27,707 nt of DNA, from IMG/VR virus record IMGVR_UViG_3300032053_000411, positions 1 through 27,707 of that record. One strand, given 5' to 3'. The notes under the pieces are model-generated. The model was not told the origin of the DNA, ran no database searches, and worked only from the letters and a program-made list of their open reading frames with translations. This stretch comes from a virus. Position 1 is the stretch's first letter. Each line of letters starts with the position of its first letter. Made by a program: the position numbers and the translations under genes. Below are positions 15,809 through 22,510 of this stretch, one piece after another.

Positions 15809-15859
15809 CACCAAAATCTCAAGTTCCGATAATATATTAGTTTGTTTTTATAATTTTGT

Positions 15860-15888
15860 TTCATAAAAATTTGAGAATTGCGTATAAT
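15860..15888 (+). promoter_or_regulatory. Rightward sigma-70-type promoter
   Basis: TTCATA (15860-15865) as -35, a 17-base spacer and TATAAT (15883-15888) as -10, about 48 bases before the first plus-strand gene. The -10 is part of TATAATAATATA, a near copy of the palindrome at 15797-15808. Together they define the divergent start of the leftward packaging operon and the rightward accessory operon. Confidence 0.55.
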
Positions 15889-15935
15889 AATATACAGACG
15901 TTTGAGGTTGTGGTGAGTAAAGTGATACTTTATTA

Positions 15936-16454
15936 ATGGAAGAAATTTGGAGAGATATAATAAATTACGAAGGTTTGTATAAGATCTCTAATTACGGAAA
16001 TGTAAAAAGTCTTAATTATTTACGTACTAGAAAAGAACAAATTTTGCAACCGGGAAGAAACAAAGGTGGCTATTTATATGTAAATTTACACAAAAATGGA
16101 GTTGTAAAAAATTACAGGGTTCATCGTTTAGTCTTAGAAGCTTTCGTTGGTCCATGCCCTCCGGGAATGGAGGGGTGTCATAACAATGGAAATTCATCCA
16201 ATAATTTTGTTGGGAATTTACGATGGGACACACGCAGAAATAATCAAAAGGATAGAAAATTTCATGGAACAATAAACAATCCTGCCTGGATTGATAACAC
16301 AGGGTCGAAGCACGGTATGTCAAAATTAAACGACAAACAAATTATTGAAATAAGAGGATCAAAATTAAAAAATAAAGAATTATCAATAAAATATAATGTT
16401 AGTACGGCGCATGTATCTCGTATCAAAAACAAAAAAAGATGGAAACATATATAA
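15936..16454 (+). CDS. NUMOD4-HNH homing endonuclease (copy 1)
   Basis: A 172-residue protein. Residues 1-26 are a NUMOD4 motif (EEIWRDIINYEGLYKISNYG). Residues 62-105 are an HNH_3 nuclease (VHRLVLEAFVGPCPPGMEGC, HNNGN, NLRWDT, with His63, His82 and Asn94). Residues 129-172 are an HTH (MSKLNDKQIIEIRGSKLKNK, then a second helix ending RWKHI) that probably gives DNA specificity. It is the first gene of the rightward operon. There is no strong Shine-Dalgarno before the ATG. Its TAA stop overlaps the ATG at 16454 of the next gene as TAATG. Related copies are at 16843-17382 and 20796-21293. Confidence 0.87.
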   Translation: MEEIWRDIINYEGLYKISNYGNVKSLNYLRTRKEQILQPGRNKGGYLYVNLHKNGVVKNYRVHRLVLEAFVGPCPPGMEGCHNNGNSSNNFVGNLRWDTRRNNQKDRKFHGTINNPAWIDNTGSKHGMSKLNDKQIIEIRGSKLKNKELSIKYNVSTAHVSRIKNKKRWKHI

Positions 16455-16846
16455 TGCAAGAATTTGAACTTATTTTAATCAAGAATACTTTGCCATATCT
16501 TCATCCATATTCTTTATTGGCAAAAACTATAACTGGAAACAACGGTCATTATATTGAAAGATCTAAAATTATTGGAAATTATAAAAACCAAGCCATAGTT
16601 GAAAAAGCCAAGAAAAACTTTGAACATCTTTTGATAAATGAAATTTTACCTCCGGAATTCGAAGATTATAAGCAATGGCAGAACTGTAAAAGAACTCCAT
16701 ATGACCATATTTCTGACAATTTTTCTCACATTGAATATCCAGAATGGTATAATCCAATAAAAGCCTTAGAAAAAAGAATGAAAAATAAAGACGGGGATTC
16801 TCCTCCAAAATTACCGCCATCTAAAAAAAGGAAAATTATATTATGA
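16454..16846 (+). CDS. Unknown protein between two homing endonucleases
   Basis: A 130-residue protein from the ATG at 16454 (MQEFELILIKNTLPYLHPYS); an ATG at 16439 is possible but lies further inside the previous gene. It has no known motif. It is helical at the N-terminus, with a Pro/Trp/Tyr-rich middle (PPEFEDYKQWQNCKRTPYDH) and a basic, Pro-rich end (PPKLPPSKKRKIIL) that could bind nucleic acid. Both ends overlap a NUMOD4-HNH gene by one to four bases, so it seems to be a native phage gene into whose borders two endonuclease genes were placed. Confidence 0.6.
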   Translation: MQEFELILIKNTLPYLHPYSLLAKTITGNNGHYIERSKIIGNYKNQAIVEKAKKNFEHLLINEILPPEFEDYKQWQNCKRTPYDHISDNFSHIEYPEWYNPIKALEKRMKNKDGDSPPKLPPSKKRKIIL

Positions 16847-17382
16847 TAGAAATATGGAAAGATATAATTGGATTTGAAGGAATATATCAATTTTCTAATT
16901 TATATAGAATTAAAAGATTATTTAATAGACACGGAAATATTTCTAATAAAATACTAAAAATACAAATTGGTGGCGAATATCCACATATCGGTTTGCGCAA
17001 AAATAATAAGTACCACACTTTAAAAATTCATCATTTAGTTTTAGAATATTTTGTTGGTCCGTGTCCCGTTGGTATGGAATGTAGACATTTAAATAGTATT
17101 AATACAGATTATAAAATTGAAAATTTACGATGGGACACCCATAAAAACAATATGAAGGATTCGATAGAAAGAGGAACTTTTCATATTCCCAACAACGCAG
17201 GATCAGAACGAATAAATGCAAAATTAAATAAATGGAAAGTTAGAATAATAAAAAGACTAATAGAAGATGGATATTTAACATTTAAAGAAATAGCTAAATT
17301 GTTTAACGTTTCATATACTATGATTTGGCTAATAGCAAATAATAAAAGATTTAAATATACTGTTAACGGAGATTGCAATTGA
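16843..17382 (+). CDS. NUMOD4-HNH homing endonuclease (copy 2)
   Basis: A 179-residue protein with NUMOD4 at 1-25 (EIWKDIIGFEGIYQFSNLYR), an HNH_3 nuclease at 62-103 (IHHLVLEYFVGPCPVGMECR, H82, NLRWDT at 94-99) and a C-terminal HTH at 127-170 (NAKLNKWKVRIIKRLIEDGY, then LTFKEIAKLFNVSYTMIWLI). The dipeptide before the central His is RH instead of CH in the other copies. AAAGGA ten bases before the ATG is the ribosome binding site. ATG overlaps the previous stop as ATGA; its stop overlaps the methyltransferase TTG start as TTGA. It therefore sits seamlessly between an unknown gene and a methyltransferase gene. Confidence 0.86.
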   Translation: MIEIWKDIIGFEGIYQFSNLYRIKRLFNRHGNISNKILKIQIGGEYPHIGLRKNNKYHTLKIHHLVLEYFVGPCPVGMECRHLNSINTDYKIENLRWDTHKNNMKDSIERGTFHIPNNAGSERINAKLNKWKVRIIKRLIEDGYLTFKEIAKLFNVSYTMIWLIANNKRFKYTVNGDCN

Positions 17383-18077
17383 TAGATTTATTGCAAGGAA
17401 AATTTGAAGAAATAGATTTAAGTAAATATGGAAAATTTAATCTCGCTTTTTTAGATCCTCCCGATAATACTAAAATGAAATATGAAAACTATAAGGATAA
17501 TTTAAAATCAAAAGACTATATAAAATTATTAAATGTCTGGGTATTAAAAGCGTGTTCCTTAACAGACGGCGCAGTTTTTGTAAGTATCGCGGAAAAATGG
17601 ATGCCATATTTAGAACAAATAATACTCGACAATAAAATAAAGTTGGTTCAAAGAATCTTTTGGTACTATTCGTTTTGTCAGGCCAATAAAAAACGCTATT
17701 CCTCATCCATTAGACCAATTTATTGGTTGAACAACGATTTAATTTATCCAGACAAAATAAAGGTCTTATCAGATCGTATAATAAAATATAAAGATAAGAG
17801 GGGAGATCCATTGGGGAAGCTTCCAAATAATATGTGGGATTATTCGCGTGTGTGTGGCACGTTTAAAGAGCGAAGATCTTTCCATCCGTGCCAACACCCG
17901 GAAGCTCTTTTAGAAAGAATCATATTGGGTCACTCGAAAGAAAATGAGACAATACTAGATCCATTTGTAGGGAGTGGTGGTACGGCTATTGTTTGTAAAA
18001 AATTAAATAGAAATTGTGTAGGGATTGATGTCAGTCAATATTATTTGGACAAAATAAAGGAAATTATAGATGGATAA
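17379..18077 (+). CDS. DNA methyltransferase (N6-adenine/N4-cytosine type)
   Basis: A 232-residue orphan methyltransferase. Motif IV is FLDPPDN (residues about 24-30), a DPPD form of the usual DPPY catalytic motif that is also seen in other phage enzymes. Motif I is ILDPFVGSGGT (about 192-202), near the C-terminus, so the order is beta-class (IV before I). It would transfer a methyl group from S-adenosylmethionine to an amino group of A or C in a short target, protecting phage DNA from restriction or marking it. The TTG at 17379 is chosen because GGAG stands seven bases upstream; a TTG at 17373 is too close. No partner restriction enzyme is nearby, but HNH endonucleases are. Confidence 0.85.
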   Translation: MIDLLQGKFEEIDLSKYGKFNLAFLDPPDNTKMKYENYKDNLKSKDYIKLLNVWVLKACSLTDGAVFVSIAEKWMPYLEQIILDNKIKLVQRIFWYYSFCQANKKRYSSSIRPIYWLNNDLIYPDKIKVLSDRIIKYKDKRGDPLGKLPNNMWDYSRVCGTFKERRSFHPCQHPEALLERIILGHSKENETILDPFVGSGGTAIVCKKLNRNCVGIDVSQYYLDKIKEIIDG

Positions 18078-18426
18078 AACAACTTATGAATTAATCGAAA
18101 AATTACTAGAGCAATGGAAAAAACTTCTTAAAATCAATGCTAAAAACTCCATTGAAAAAGCTTCCCGATTAAAGGGTGGGCTTAAGAGAAGAGTTAAATT
18201 AGAGGATAAAGCGATCATTTTCGATTATCAAACCATAAAAATTCAAAATCAAATTCAAAAACAATTAATTGAATTAATTCCCGAATACGAGTCATTAATA
18301 TTATCCGAGCCAACCGAAATTTTAAATTTTGACTGGAAGACGGAGGATTATCTTGAATTATACTCAAATCACTATAATCTTGTTGTAGACAAATTGTTAG
18401 AAGTTGTAGGAAAAGTAAGTTGTTAA
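18070..18426 (+). CDS. Unknown small helical protein (paralog of 21585-21902)
   Basis: A 118-residue, mainly helical, hydrophilic protein beginning MDKTTYELIEKLLEQWKKLL. No known family. The second half (FDYQTIKIQNQIQKQLIELI, then DWKTEDYLELYSNHYNLVVD and KLLEVV) can be aligned by eye with the 105-residue protein at 21585-21902, mainly in an Ile/Gln-rich helix and in a DW-x-x-x-x-Y...N-x-x-x-x-K ending. AAGGAAATTATAG gives a good ribosome binding site. The start overlaps the methyltransferase end by eight bases; the stop overlaps the start of the next gene. Confidence 0.6.
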   Translation: MDKTTYELIEKLLEQWKKLLKINAKNSIEKASRLKGGLKRRVKLEDKAIIFDYQTIKIQNQIQKQLIELIPEYESLILSEPTEILNFDWKTEDYLELYSNHYNLVVDKLLEVVGKVSC

Positions 18427-18644
18427 ATTGTTCCACATGTGGCTCTGAAACAAATGACGGAATAGATATTTTAAAAGATATCTTTTTGTGTAAGAGTTGT
18501 GTTTATAAAATATTGACATCATATGTCCATTTAAATCCAATAAAATTATTTTGTCCATTTTGCCAAACAAATAAAAGTAATGATAAATGCCATTATTGCA
18601 ACATAAGTTTAAAAATGGGAATATTTAAATATGAAAATATCTAA
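18420..18644 (+). CDS. Small protein with four CxxC zinc knuckles
   Basis: A 74-residue protein with four CxxC pairs: CSTC (4-7), CKSC (24-27), CPFC (45-48) and CHYC (57-60). These could bind two zinc ions, in zinc-ribbon or cross-brace style. A short hydrophobic stretch separates the two halves. It starts with TTG at 18420, with GGA eight bases upstream, and overlaps the end of the previous gene. Such small zinc-ribbon proteins in phages may bind nucleic acid or host proteins; nothing here defines the target. Confidence 0.65.
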   Translation: MLNCSTCGSETNDGIDILKDIFLCKSCVYKILTSYVHLNPIKLFCPFCQTNKSNDKCHYCNISLKMGIFKYENI

Positions 18645-18655
18645 AGGGAAATAAA

Positions 18656-19273
18656 ATGCCAAGATTTTCTAGAGAGGATATTGACAGGTACTTCGATCAC
18701 GGAATATTTGCCCCCAAAAGAATAGTCTATATTGGTTCTACCAAAGACGACTGTAGTGACAATGAATCCGGTACGGACTACACCATGTCCGAAAAAGCTG
18801 TTAAAGCCATTACTTATTTAGATACCGTTTCAGACAAACCAATTATTGCAATAATGAATAATATAGGCGGTGAATGGGCTCATGGAATGGCAATTTATGA
18901 TACAATAGTTGCGTGTAGATGTCACGTAACAATAATAGCTGTCGGCTATTGTTGCTCTATGGGAAGTGTAATCTTGCAATCGGCAGACCTAAGAGTTATT
19001 GCCACGAACTGTCTGTTTCTCATTCACGATGGAACAGAAGCGGTCAATACACACACAAGAAATTTTGAAGCATGGGCAAAAGAATCAGAAAAAAATAGAC
19101 TTACAATGTATCAAATATATAAGGGAAAAATGAAAGAAAAGAATCCCAAGATAACAATTAAACAAATTGAAAAGTTGTGTACAATCGACAAAATATATTC
19201 CCCCCAAGAAGCAATAGATGTTGGTTTGGCCGACGAACTTTTGGGAGATATTAATCTTTATATAAAGGAATAA
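18656..19273 (+). CDS. ClpP-family serine protease
   Basis: A 205-residue ClpP-fold protease. The catalytic triad is complete: Ser101 in GYCCSMGS, His124 in FLIHDG and Asp178 in IDKIYSPQEAIDVGLAD, which aligns with the Asp171 region of E. coli ClpP (RDRFLSAPEAVEYGLVD). The oxyanion strand MNNIGGEWAHGMAIYD (67-82) matches the N-S-P-G-G segment. AAGGGAAATAAAATG marks the start. ClpP-like enzymes serve as head-maturation proteases in some phages, but this phage has another prohead protease candidate at 4908-6356 and this gene lies in the oppositely transcribed accessory operon, so a role in host protein turnover is also possible. No Clp ATPase is visible. Confidence 0.87.
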   Translation: MPRFSREDIDRYFDHGIFAPKRIVYIGSTKDDCSDNESGTDYTMSEKAVKAITYLDTVSDKPIIAIMNNIGGEWAHGMAIYDTIVACRCHVTIIAVGYCCSMGSVILQSADLRVIATNCLFLIHDGTEAVNTHTRNFEAWAKESEKNRLTMYQIYKGKMKEKNPKITIKQIEKLCTIDKIYSPQEAIDVGLADELLGDINLYIKE

Positions 19274-19302
19274 TTAAGTGGAACATATTAATTCAATCAG
19301 TT

Positions 19303-20259
19303 GTGATAAATAAAAATATGAACGCGACTGATACGTATGATATTTATAAAATAATATGTCTCATAAATAATAAATTTTATATAGGAAGTAGTATAAATAT
19401 AAATAAAAGATTAAAAGCACATGTGAATTTATTAAAACGCAATAAACATCCAAATAAACGACTACAAAATGCTTGGGACGAATGTGGCGAGAAAAATTTT
19501 AAATTTGAGATTATTGAAACTGTCTATGACATAAATCAATTGTTGATAAGAGAAAAATGGTGGATTGACACTACCAATTGCTGTAATAGAAAGATAGGAT
19601 TTAATATTTCTCATGATCCTCATAAAATCAATAATGGAAGATTTATTGATTTAACTGGACAGAAATTTGGGGAACTGACTGTTGATAAATATATGGGACA
19701 AAGCAAATGGTTGTGTAGGTGCGATTGTGGTAAAGAAAAGATAGTTCTTTGCTGTAATTTAAGAAATGGTAATACTAAAAGTTGCGGGTGTAAAGAAGGA
19801 AATTTAAAACATGGCCATAGTCAAACAAAGATTTATAATATATGGAGAGACATGAATCAGAGATGTAATAATAAAAATAATAAAGGTTATAAAAATTATG
19901 GGAAAAGAAAGATTAAGGTATGTTATAGGTGGTCTAATAAAAATCCCAGAGGATTTGAAAATTTTTATAAAGATGTTGGCGATCCACCAAAAGGAAAATC
20001 AATAAATAGAATAAATAATAGTGTAGGGTATTTCTCAAGTAATTGGCGATGGGCAACAAGTGCTCAGATAAATAGAAACATGAGAAGCAATAGAAATTAT
20101 TTTTTAAACAATAAAAAACAGTGTCTAGTAGATATAGCAAAGGAATACGATATTCATATAAATACATTAAGGCATAGATTAGATAAACTTGGCTTATCTA
20201 TAGAAGAAGCAATAACAAGACCAATAGACAAAAGATATTCTCACGGGAAAAGGGGGTGA
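19303..20259 (+). CDS. GIY-YIG nuclease fused to zinc ribbon and degenerate HNH/AP2-type endonuclease
   Basis: A 318-residue chimera. Residues 11-93 are a GIY-YIG nuclease: YDIYKI (12-17), FYIGSS (25-30), Arg36 and Glu84 in IREKWW. Residues 113-163 are a zinc ribbon (GRFIDLTGQKFGELTV, CRCDCG at 138-143, SCGC at 160-163). Residues 169-263 match the endonuclease family of the 221-residue protein at 13065-13730 (LKHGHS, RCNN, YKNYGKRKIKVCYRW, NRNMRSN), and 273-305 are the same HTH. The usual DRI motif reads NRI here (Asn235) and NC-RW reads NWRW, so the second nuclease is probably inactive and kept for DNA binding, with GIY-YIG cutting. It starts with GTG at 19303 or, more likely, ATG at 19318; no clear ribosome binding site is seen. 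Confidence 0.83.
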   Translation: MINKNMNATDTYDIYKIICLINNKFYIGSSININKRLKAHVNLLKRNKHPNKRLQNAWDECGEKNFKFEIIETVYDINQLLIREKWWIDTTNCCNRKIGFNISHDPHKINNGRFIDLTGQKFGELTVDKYMGQSKWLCRCDCGKEKIVLCCNLRNGNTKSCGCKEGNLKHGHSQTKIYNIWRDMNQRCNNKNNKGYKNYGKRKIKVCYRWSNKNPRGFENFYKDVGDPPKGKSINRINNSVGYFSSNWRWATSAQINRNMRSNRNYFLNNKKQCLVDIAKEYDIHINTLRHRLDKLGLSIEEAITRPIDKRYSHGKRG

Positions 20260-20262
20260 CTG

Positions 20263-20796
20263 GTGGATTTTAAGACTTTTCAGGAAGAATCTCGAAGGAC
20301 GGCAACTTATCCTGGTTTAAATGAGTCTATTGAATATCCATTGATGGGGTTAATTGGGGAAATGGGTGAGCTTTCTGAGAAATTTAAAAAAGTTTTGCGT
20401 GACAACAATGGTGCGATGTCTCAAGATAGAATTGATGGAATAATTGGTGAATTGGGCGACCTTTGTTGGTATCTGTTCCAAATATATTCTGAATTAAAGA
20501 TTGATCTTCAAAATAATTATACAGAGATGTCCATTGATAAAAATAAATTAAATTCTACACTAAGTGTTCTTGTGGCCATAAATTGCTGCGTGTCAGATAT
20601 AGCCATATATTGTTTGTCTAGCAATAAAACATTAATTGGTGAATTAACAAATAATGCAAATACTTTAATTTCTCTTATAAAAGAAGTATGTAGGTTATGT
20701 AATGTATCAATAGAAGAAGTTATGGATTATAATATTAAAAAATTACAGGATAGATTAAAAAGAGGAGTAATAAAAGGGGATGGGGATAAAAGGTAG
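20263..20796 (+). CDS. MazG-like nucleotide pyrophosphohydrolase
   Basis: A 177-residue protein with the all-alpha NTP pyrophosphohydrolase motif. Helix one reads YPLMGLIGEMGELSEKFKK (25-43) with Glu33, Glu36 and Glu39; helix two reads IIGELGDLCWYLFQIY (60-75) with Glu63 and Asp66. These bind magnesium for hydrolysis of (d)NTPs to monophosphates. In phages, MazG proteins are thought to alter nucleotide or ppGpp pools. It continues with about 100 helical residues. It starts with GTG at 20263, and AAAAGGGGGTGA (20248-20259) directly upstream overlaps the end of the GIY-YIG fusion gene. It ends in TAGTG with the next endonuclease. Confidence 0.82.
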   Translation: MDFKTFQEESRRTATYPGLNESIEYPLMGLIGEMGELSEKFKKVLRDNNGAMSQDRIDGIIGELGDLCWYLFQIYSELKIDLQNNYTEMSIDKNKLNSTLSVLVAINCCVSDIAIYCLSSNKTLIGELTNNANTLISLIKEVCRLCNVSIEEVMDYNIKKLQDRLKRGVIKGDGDKR

Positions 20797-21293
20797 TGTG
20801 GAGAGATATAATAAATTTTAAAAATAAGTACGAGATATCTAATGCGGGCGAAATTCGTAATAAAAATACTGGAAGAATTTTATGCCCAAGCAAAGACGGT
20901 AGTGGATATTTAAGAATTGGTTTGTGTAAAAACGGAAAGATGAAATCCTTTTCGGTTCATAGGTTGGTTTTGGAATCATTTATCGGTCCTTGTCCACCGG
21001 GAATGGAATCTTGCCATAACGATGGAAATATATACAATAATGATGTAAATAATTTAAGGTTCGATACTCATCAAAATAATAATAGAGACAAAATCAAACA
21101 TAATACAATTTTTAGACCAAGGGGATCTAGACATCCTCGTTCAAAATTAAATGAGTTACAGGTTAGAATAATAAAATATTTACTTAAAGATAATAAATTA
21201 ACATTAATGGAAATAAGTAGAATATTCTTTGTTTCTAAAAGAACTATTGAACATATTAAATATGGAACAGCATGGAAACATGTAGGAATATAG
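20796..21293 (+). CDS. NUMOD4-HNH homing endonuclease (copy 3)
   Basis: A 165-residue protein with a shortened NUMOD4 (MWRDIINFKNKYEISNAGEI; the E-I of E-I-W is lost at the start), an HNH_3 nuclease at 54-95 (VHRLVLESFIGPCPPGMESC, HNDGN, NNLRFDT, with His55, His74 and Asn86) and an HTH at 122-161 (RSKLNELQVRIIKYLLKDNK, then LTLMEISRIFFVSKRTIEHI). The GTG start overlaps the MazG stop and its TAG overlaps the GTG of the following gene; both junctions read TAGTG. It is closest to copy 1 in the HNH core. Confidence 0.86.
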   Translation: MWRDIINFKNKYEISNAGEIRNKNTGRILCPSKDGSGYLRIGLCKNGKMKSFSVHRLVLESFIGPCPPGMESCHNDGNIYNNDVNNLRFDTHQNNNRDKIKHNTIFRPRGSRHPRSKLNELQVRIIKYLLKDNKLTLMEISRIFFVSKRTIEHIKYGTAWKHVGI

Positions 21294-21583
21294 TGTATAA
21301 ACAAAATATGGGAACAGAAATAGAAAATGAAAAATCTTATCCGGAATTGATTCGTACATTCTTAAATTATTTCTGGGTATCTCTTCCAAAAGAGTGGGTC
21401 GTCGAAACTAAATTTGAAGGATACTTTTTAAATGTCAAAATTGTCTCCGACAAAGTTGTTGCCGGAAAACAATTTTATTTAAGACGACGATACTCACACG
21501 ATATAATGAAAAAGTTTCAAGATACCGTAGACGATCTGGCTTGCGACTGTGCGCAAGAAGTGATTTCCGCAATGAAAAAATAG
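21293..21583 (+). CDS. Unknown small phage protein
   Basis: A 96-residue protein from the GTG at 21293, with AGGA seven bases upstream; other starts are ATGs at 21272 (inside the endonuclease gene) and 21308. It has a predicted alpha-beta make-up (PELIRTFLNYFWVSLPKEWV, then KFEGYFLNVKIVSDKVVAGK, then a C-terminal helix with three Cys/Asp-rich turns, DLACDCAQEVISAMKK). No family is recognised. Start and stop are directly joined to the neighbours. Confidence 0.6.
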   Translation: MYKQNMGTEIENEKSYPELIRTFLNYFWVSLPKEWVVETKFEGYFLNVKIVSDKVVAGKQFYLRRRYSHDIMKKFQDTVDDLACDCAQEVISAMKK

Positions 21584-21584
21584 T

Positions 21585-21902
21585 ATGAACAAGCAACTAG
21601 TGAAACTTTTATTGTTTAAATGGAAGCAACTTGTTCCATATGCCTCAATACAAAGAACATTTATAGAGAATATTAAAATAAATTCGGAAACATCGTCGCC
21701 ATTTGATATGCGTTGTTTTGATCCCTTGTTAGAAATTAGTGTTTTACAAGATAAAATTATAGAACAATGTCCAAAATTTTTATGGATTAAAACCGAATGT
21801 GATCTACCACAAAACCTATGCGACGACGATTGGACAGAAATATATGCAAGATTCAATTATATGCTAATAGAAAAGGTTAAAAAAATTGTGTATAAACATT
21901 GA
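21585..21902 (+). CDS. Unknown small helical protein (paralog of 18070-18426)
   Basis: A 105-residue protein, MNKQLVKLLLFKWKQLVPYA at the start. It shares with the 118-residue protein at 18070-18426 a K-L-L...W-K-x-L opening, a central FD...I-x-x-L/I-Q...I-x-E/L helix and a DW-x-E-x-Y...N-x-M-L-x-x-K-V-x-x-I-V ending. Identity is low but the order and spacing are conserved, so an old duplication is likely. The function is not known. The start follows the previous stop by one base (TAGTATG); the ribosome binding site is weak. Confidence 0.58.
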   Translation: MNKQLVKLLLFKWKQLVPYASIQRTFIENIKINSETSSPFDMRCFDPLLEISVLQDKIIEQCPKFLWIKTECDLPQNLCDDDWTEIYARFNYMLIEKVKKIVYKH

Positions 21903-21921
21903 TAGGGATTAGTGATGATAT

Positions 21922-22506
21922 TTGAGAACATTTCTATACCACCTGTGGTCTAAATTTATAACCTTTATAGGCGATATAAAATTCTTTGGATGGAAACAAC
22001 CATTCTGGTTCGTTTTTAACGCTTCGGGGTATAAATTAAAAGGAGAACATTATAGAGAAGTAATCAAATTAATCAAGGACGGTGATATTCTATTATCTAG
22101 ATCGTTACAATATATAGATACATATCTTATCCCTGGTTATTGGACTCACGCCGGGCTGTTCTACGGAGGAGACAAAAAACAAGTAATTCACGCAATAAGT
22201 GATGGAGTTCTAGTAGAGGATATAATTAATTTTATGAGAACGGACGAATTATTGATATTAAGGGCTCCACAAGAGCATGTTGAAAGAGCATTGGCCTTAG
22301 CCAAATCGGTGGTTGGAAAAGAATACGATTTTATTTTTGACTTTAATAATTCTAATAGATTTAGTTGCTCCGAACTTATTTATTTCTGCTATCCCAAATT
22401 AATAAAATCACGAAAAAAATTCGGAAAAATGGTAGTAGTGGGCGATGATATTGCAACTTGTCCAGCTTTTACGGTTGTGTGGGATAGCACCAAACTCAAG
22501 TTATAA
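21922..22506 (+). CDS. Permuted NlpC/P60 (YiiX-like) cysteine hydrolase
   Basis: A 194-residue protein with a permuted papain-fold layout. IKDGDILLSRSLQYIDTYLI is followed by WTHAGLFYGG (His about 76), a strand VIHAISDGVLVED, LRAP, then the Cys block FSCSELIYFCY (Cys about 149). In YiiX/NlpC-P60 enzymes the His follows W/Y-x-H-a-G and the Cys lies in a later C-S-e-L motif, as here. Such enzymes cut peptide, amide or lipid ester bonds. A hydrophobic, aromatic N-terminus (LYHLWSKFITFIGDIKFFGW) suggests membrane contact. It might act in lysis or on host envelope, but no binding domain is present. It starts with TTG at 21922; the ribosome binding site is poor. It is the last gene of the rightward operon, ending four bases from the convergent endonuclease gene. 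Confidence 0.68.
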   Translation: MRTFLYHLWSKFITFIGDIKFFGWKQPFWFVFNASGYKLKGEHYREVIKLIKDGDILLSRSLQYIDTYLIPGYWTHAGLFYGGDKKQVIHAISDGVLVEDIINFMRTDELLILRAPQEHVERALALAKSVVGKEYDFIFDFNNSNRFSCSELIYFCYPKLIKSRKKFGKMVVVGDDIATCPAFTVVWDSTKLKL

Positions 22507-22510
22507 GCCA

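Noticed and set aside
15798-15935. Possible tRNA or small RNA in the divergent gap
   Set aside because: The gap is AT-rich with no cloverleaf or strong GC stem; promoter boxes explain it better.
14211-17382. Restriction-modification system made of the ERCC4-type nuclease or HNH genes and the methyltransferase
   Set aside because: The nuclease is a branched-DNA cutter type in another operon, and the adjacent HNH genes have the NUMOD4 homing build, so no R-M pairing is supported.
21494-21856. 120-residue minus-strand frame across two plus-strand genes
   Set aside because: It spans a gene junction of the other strand and has no start signal.
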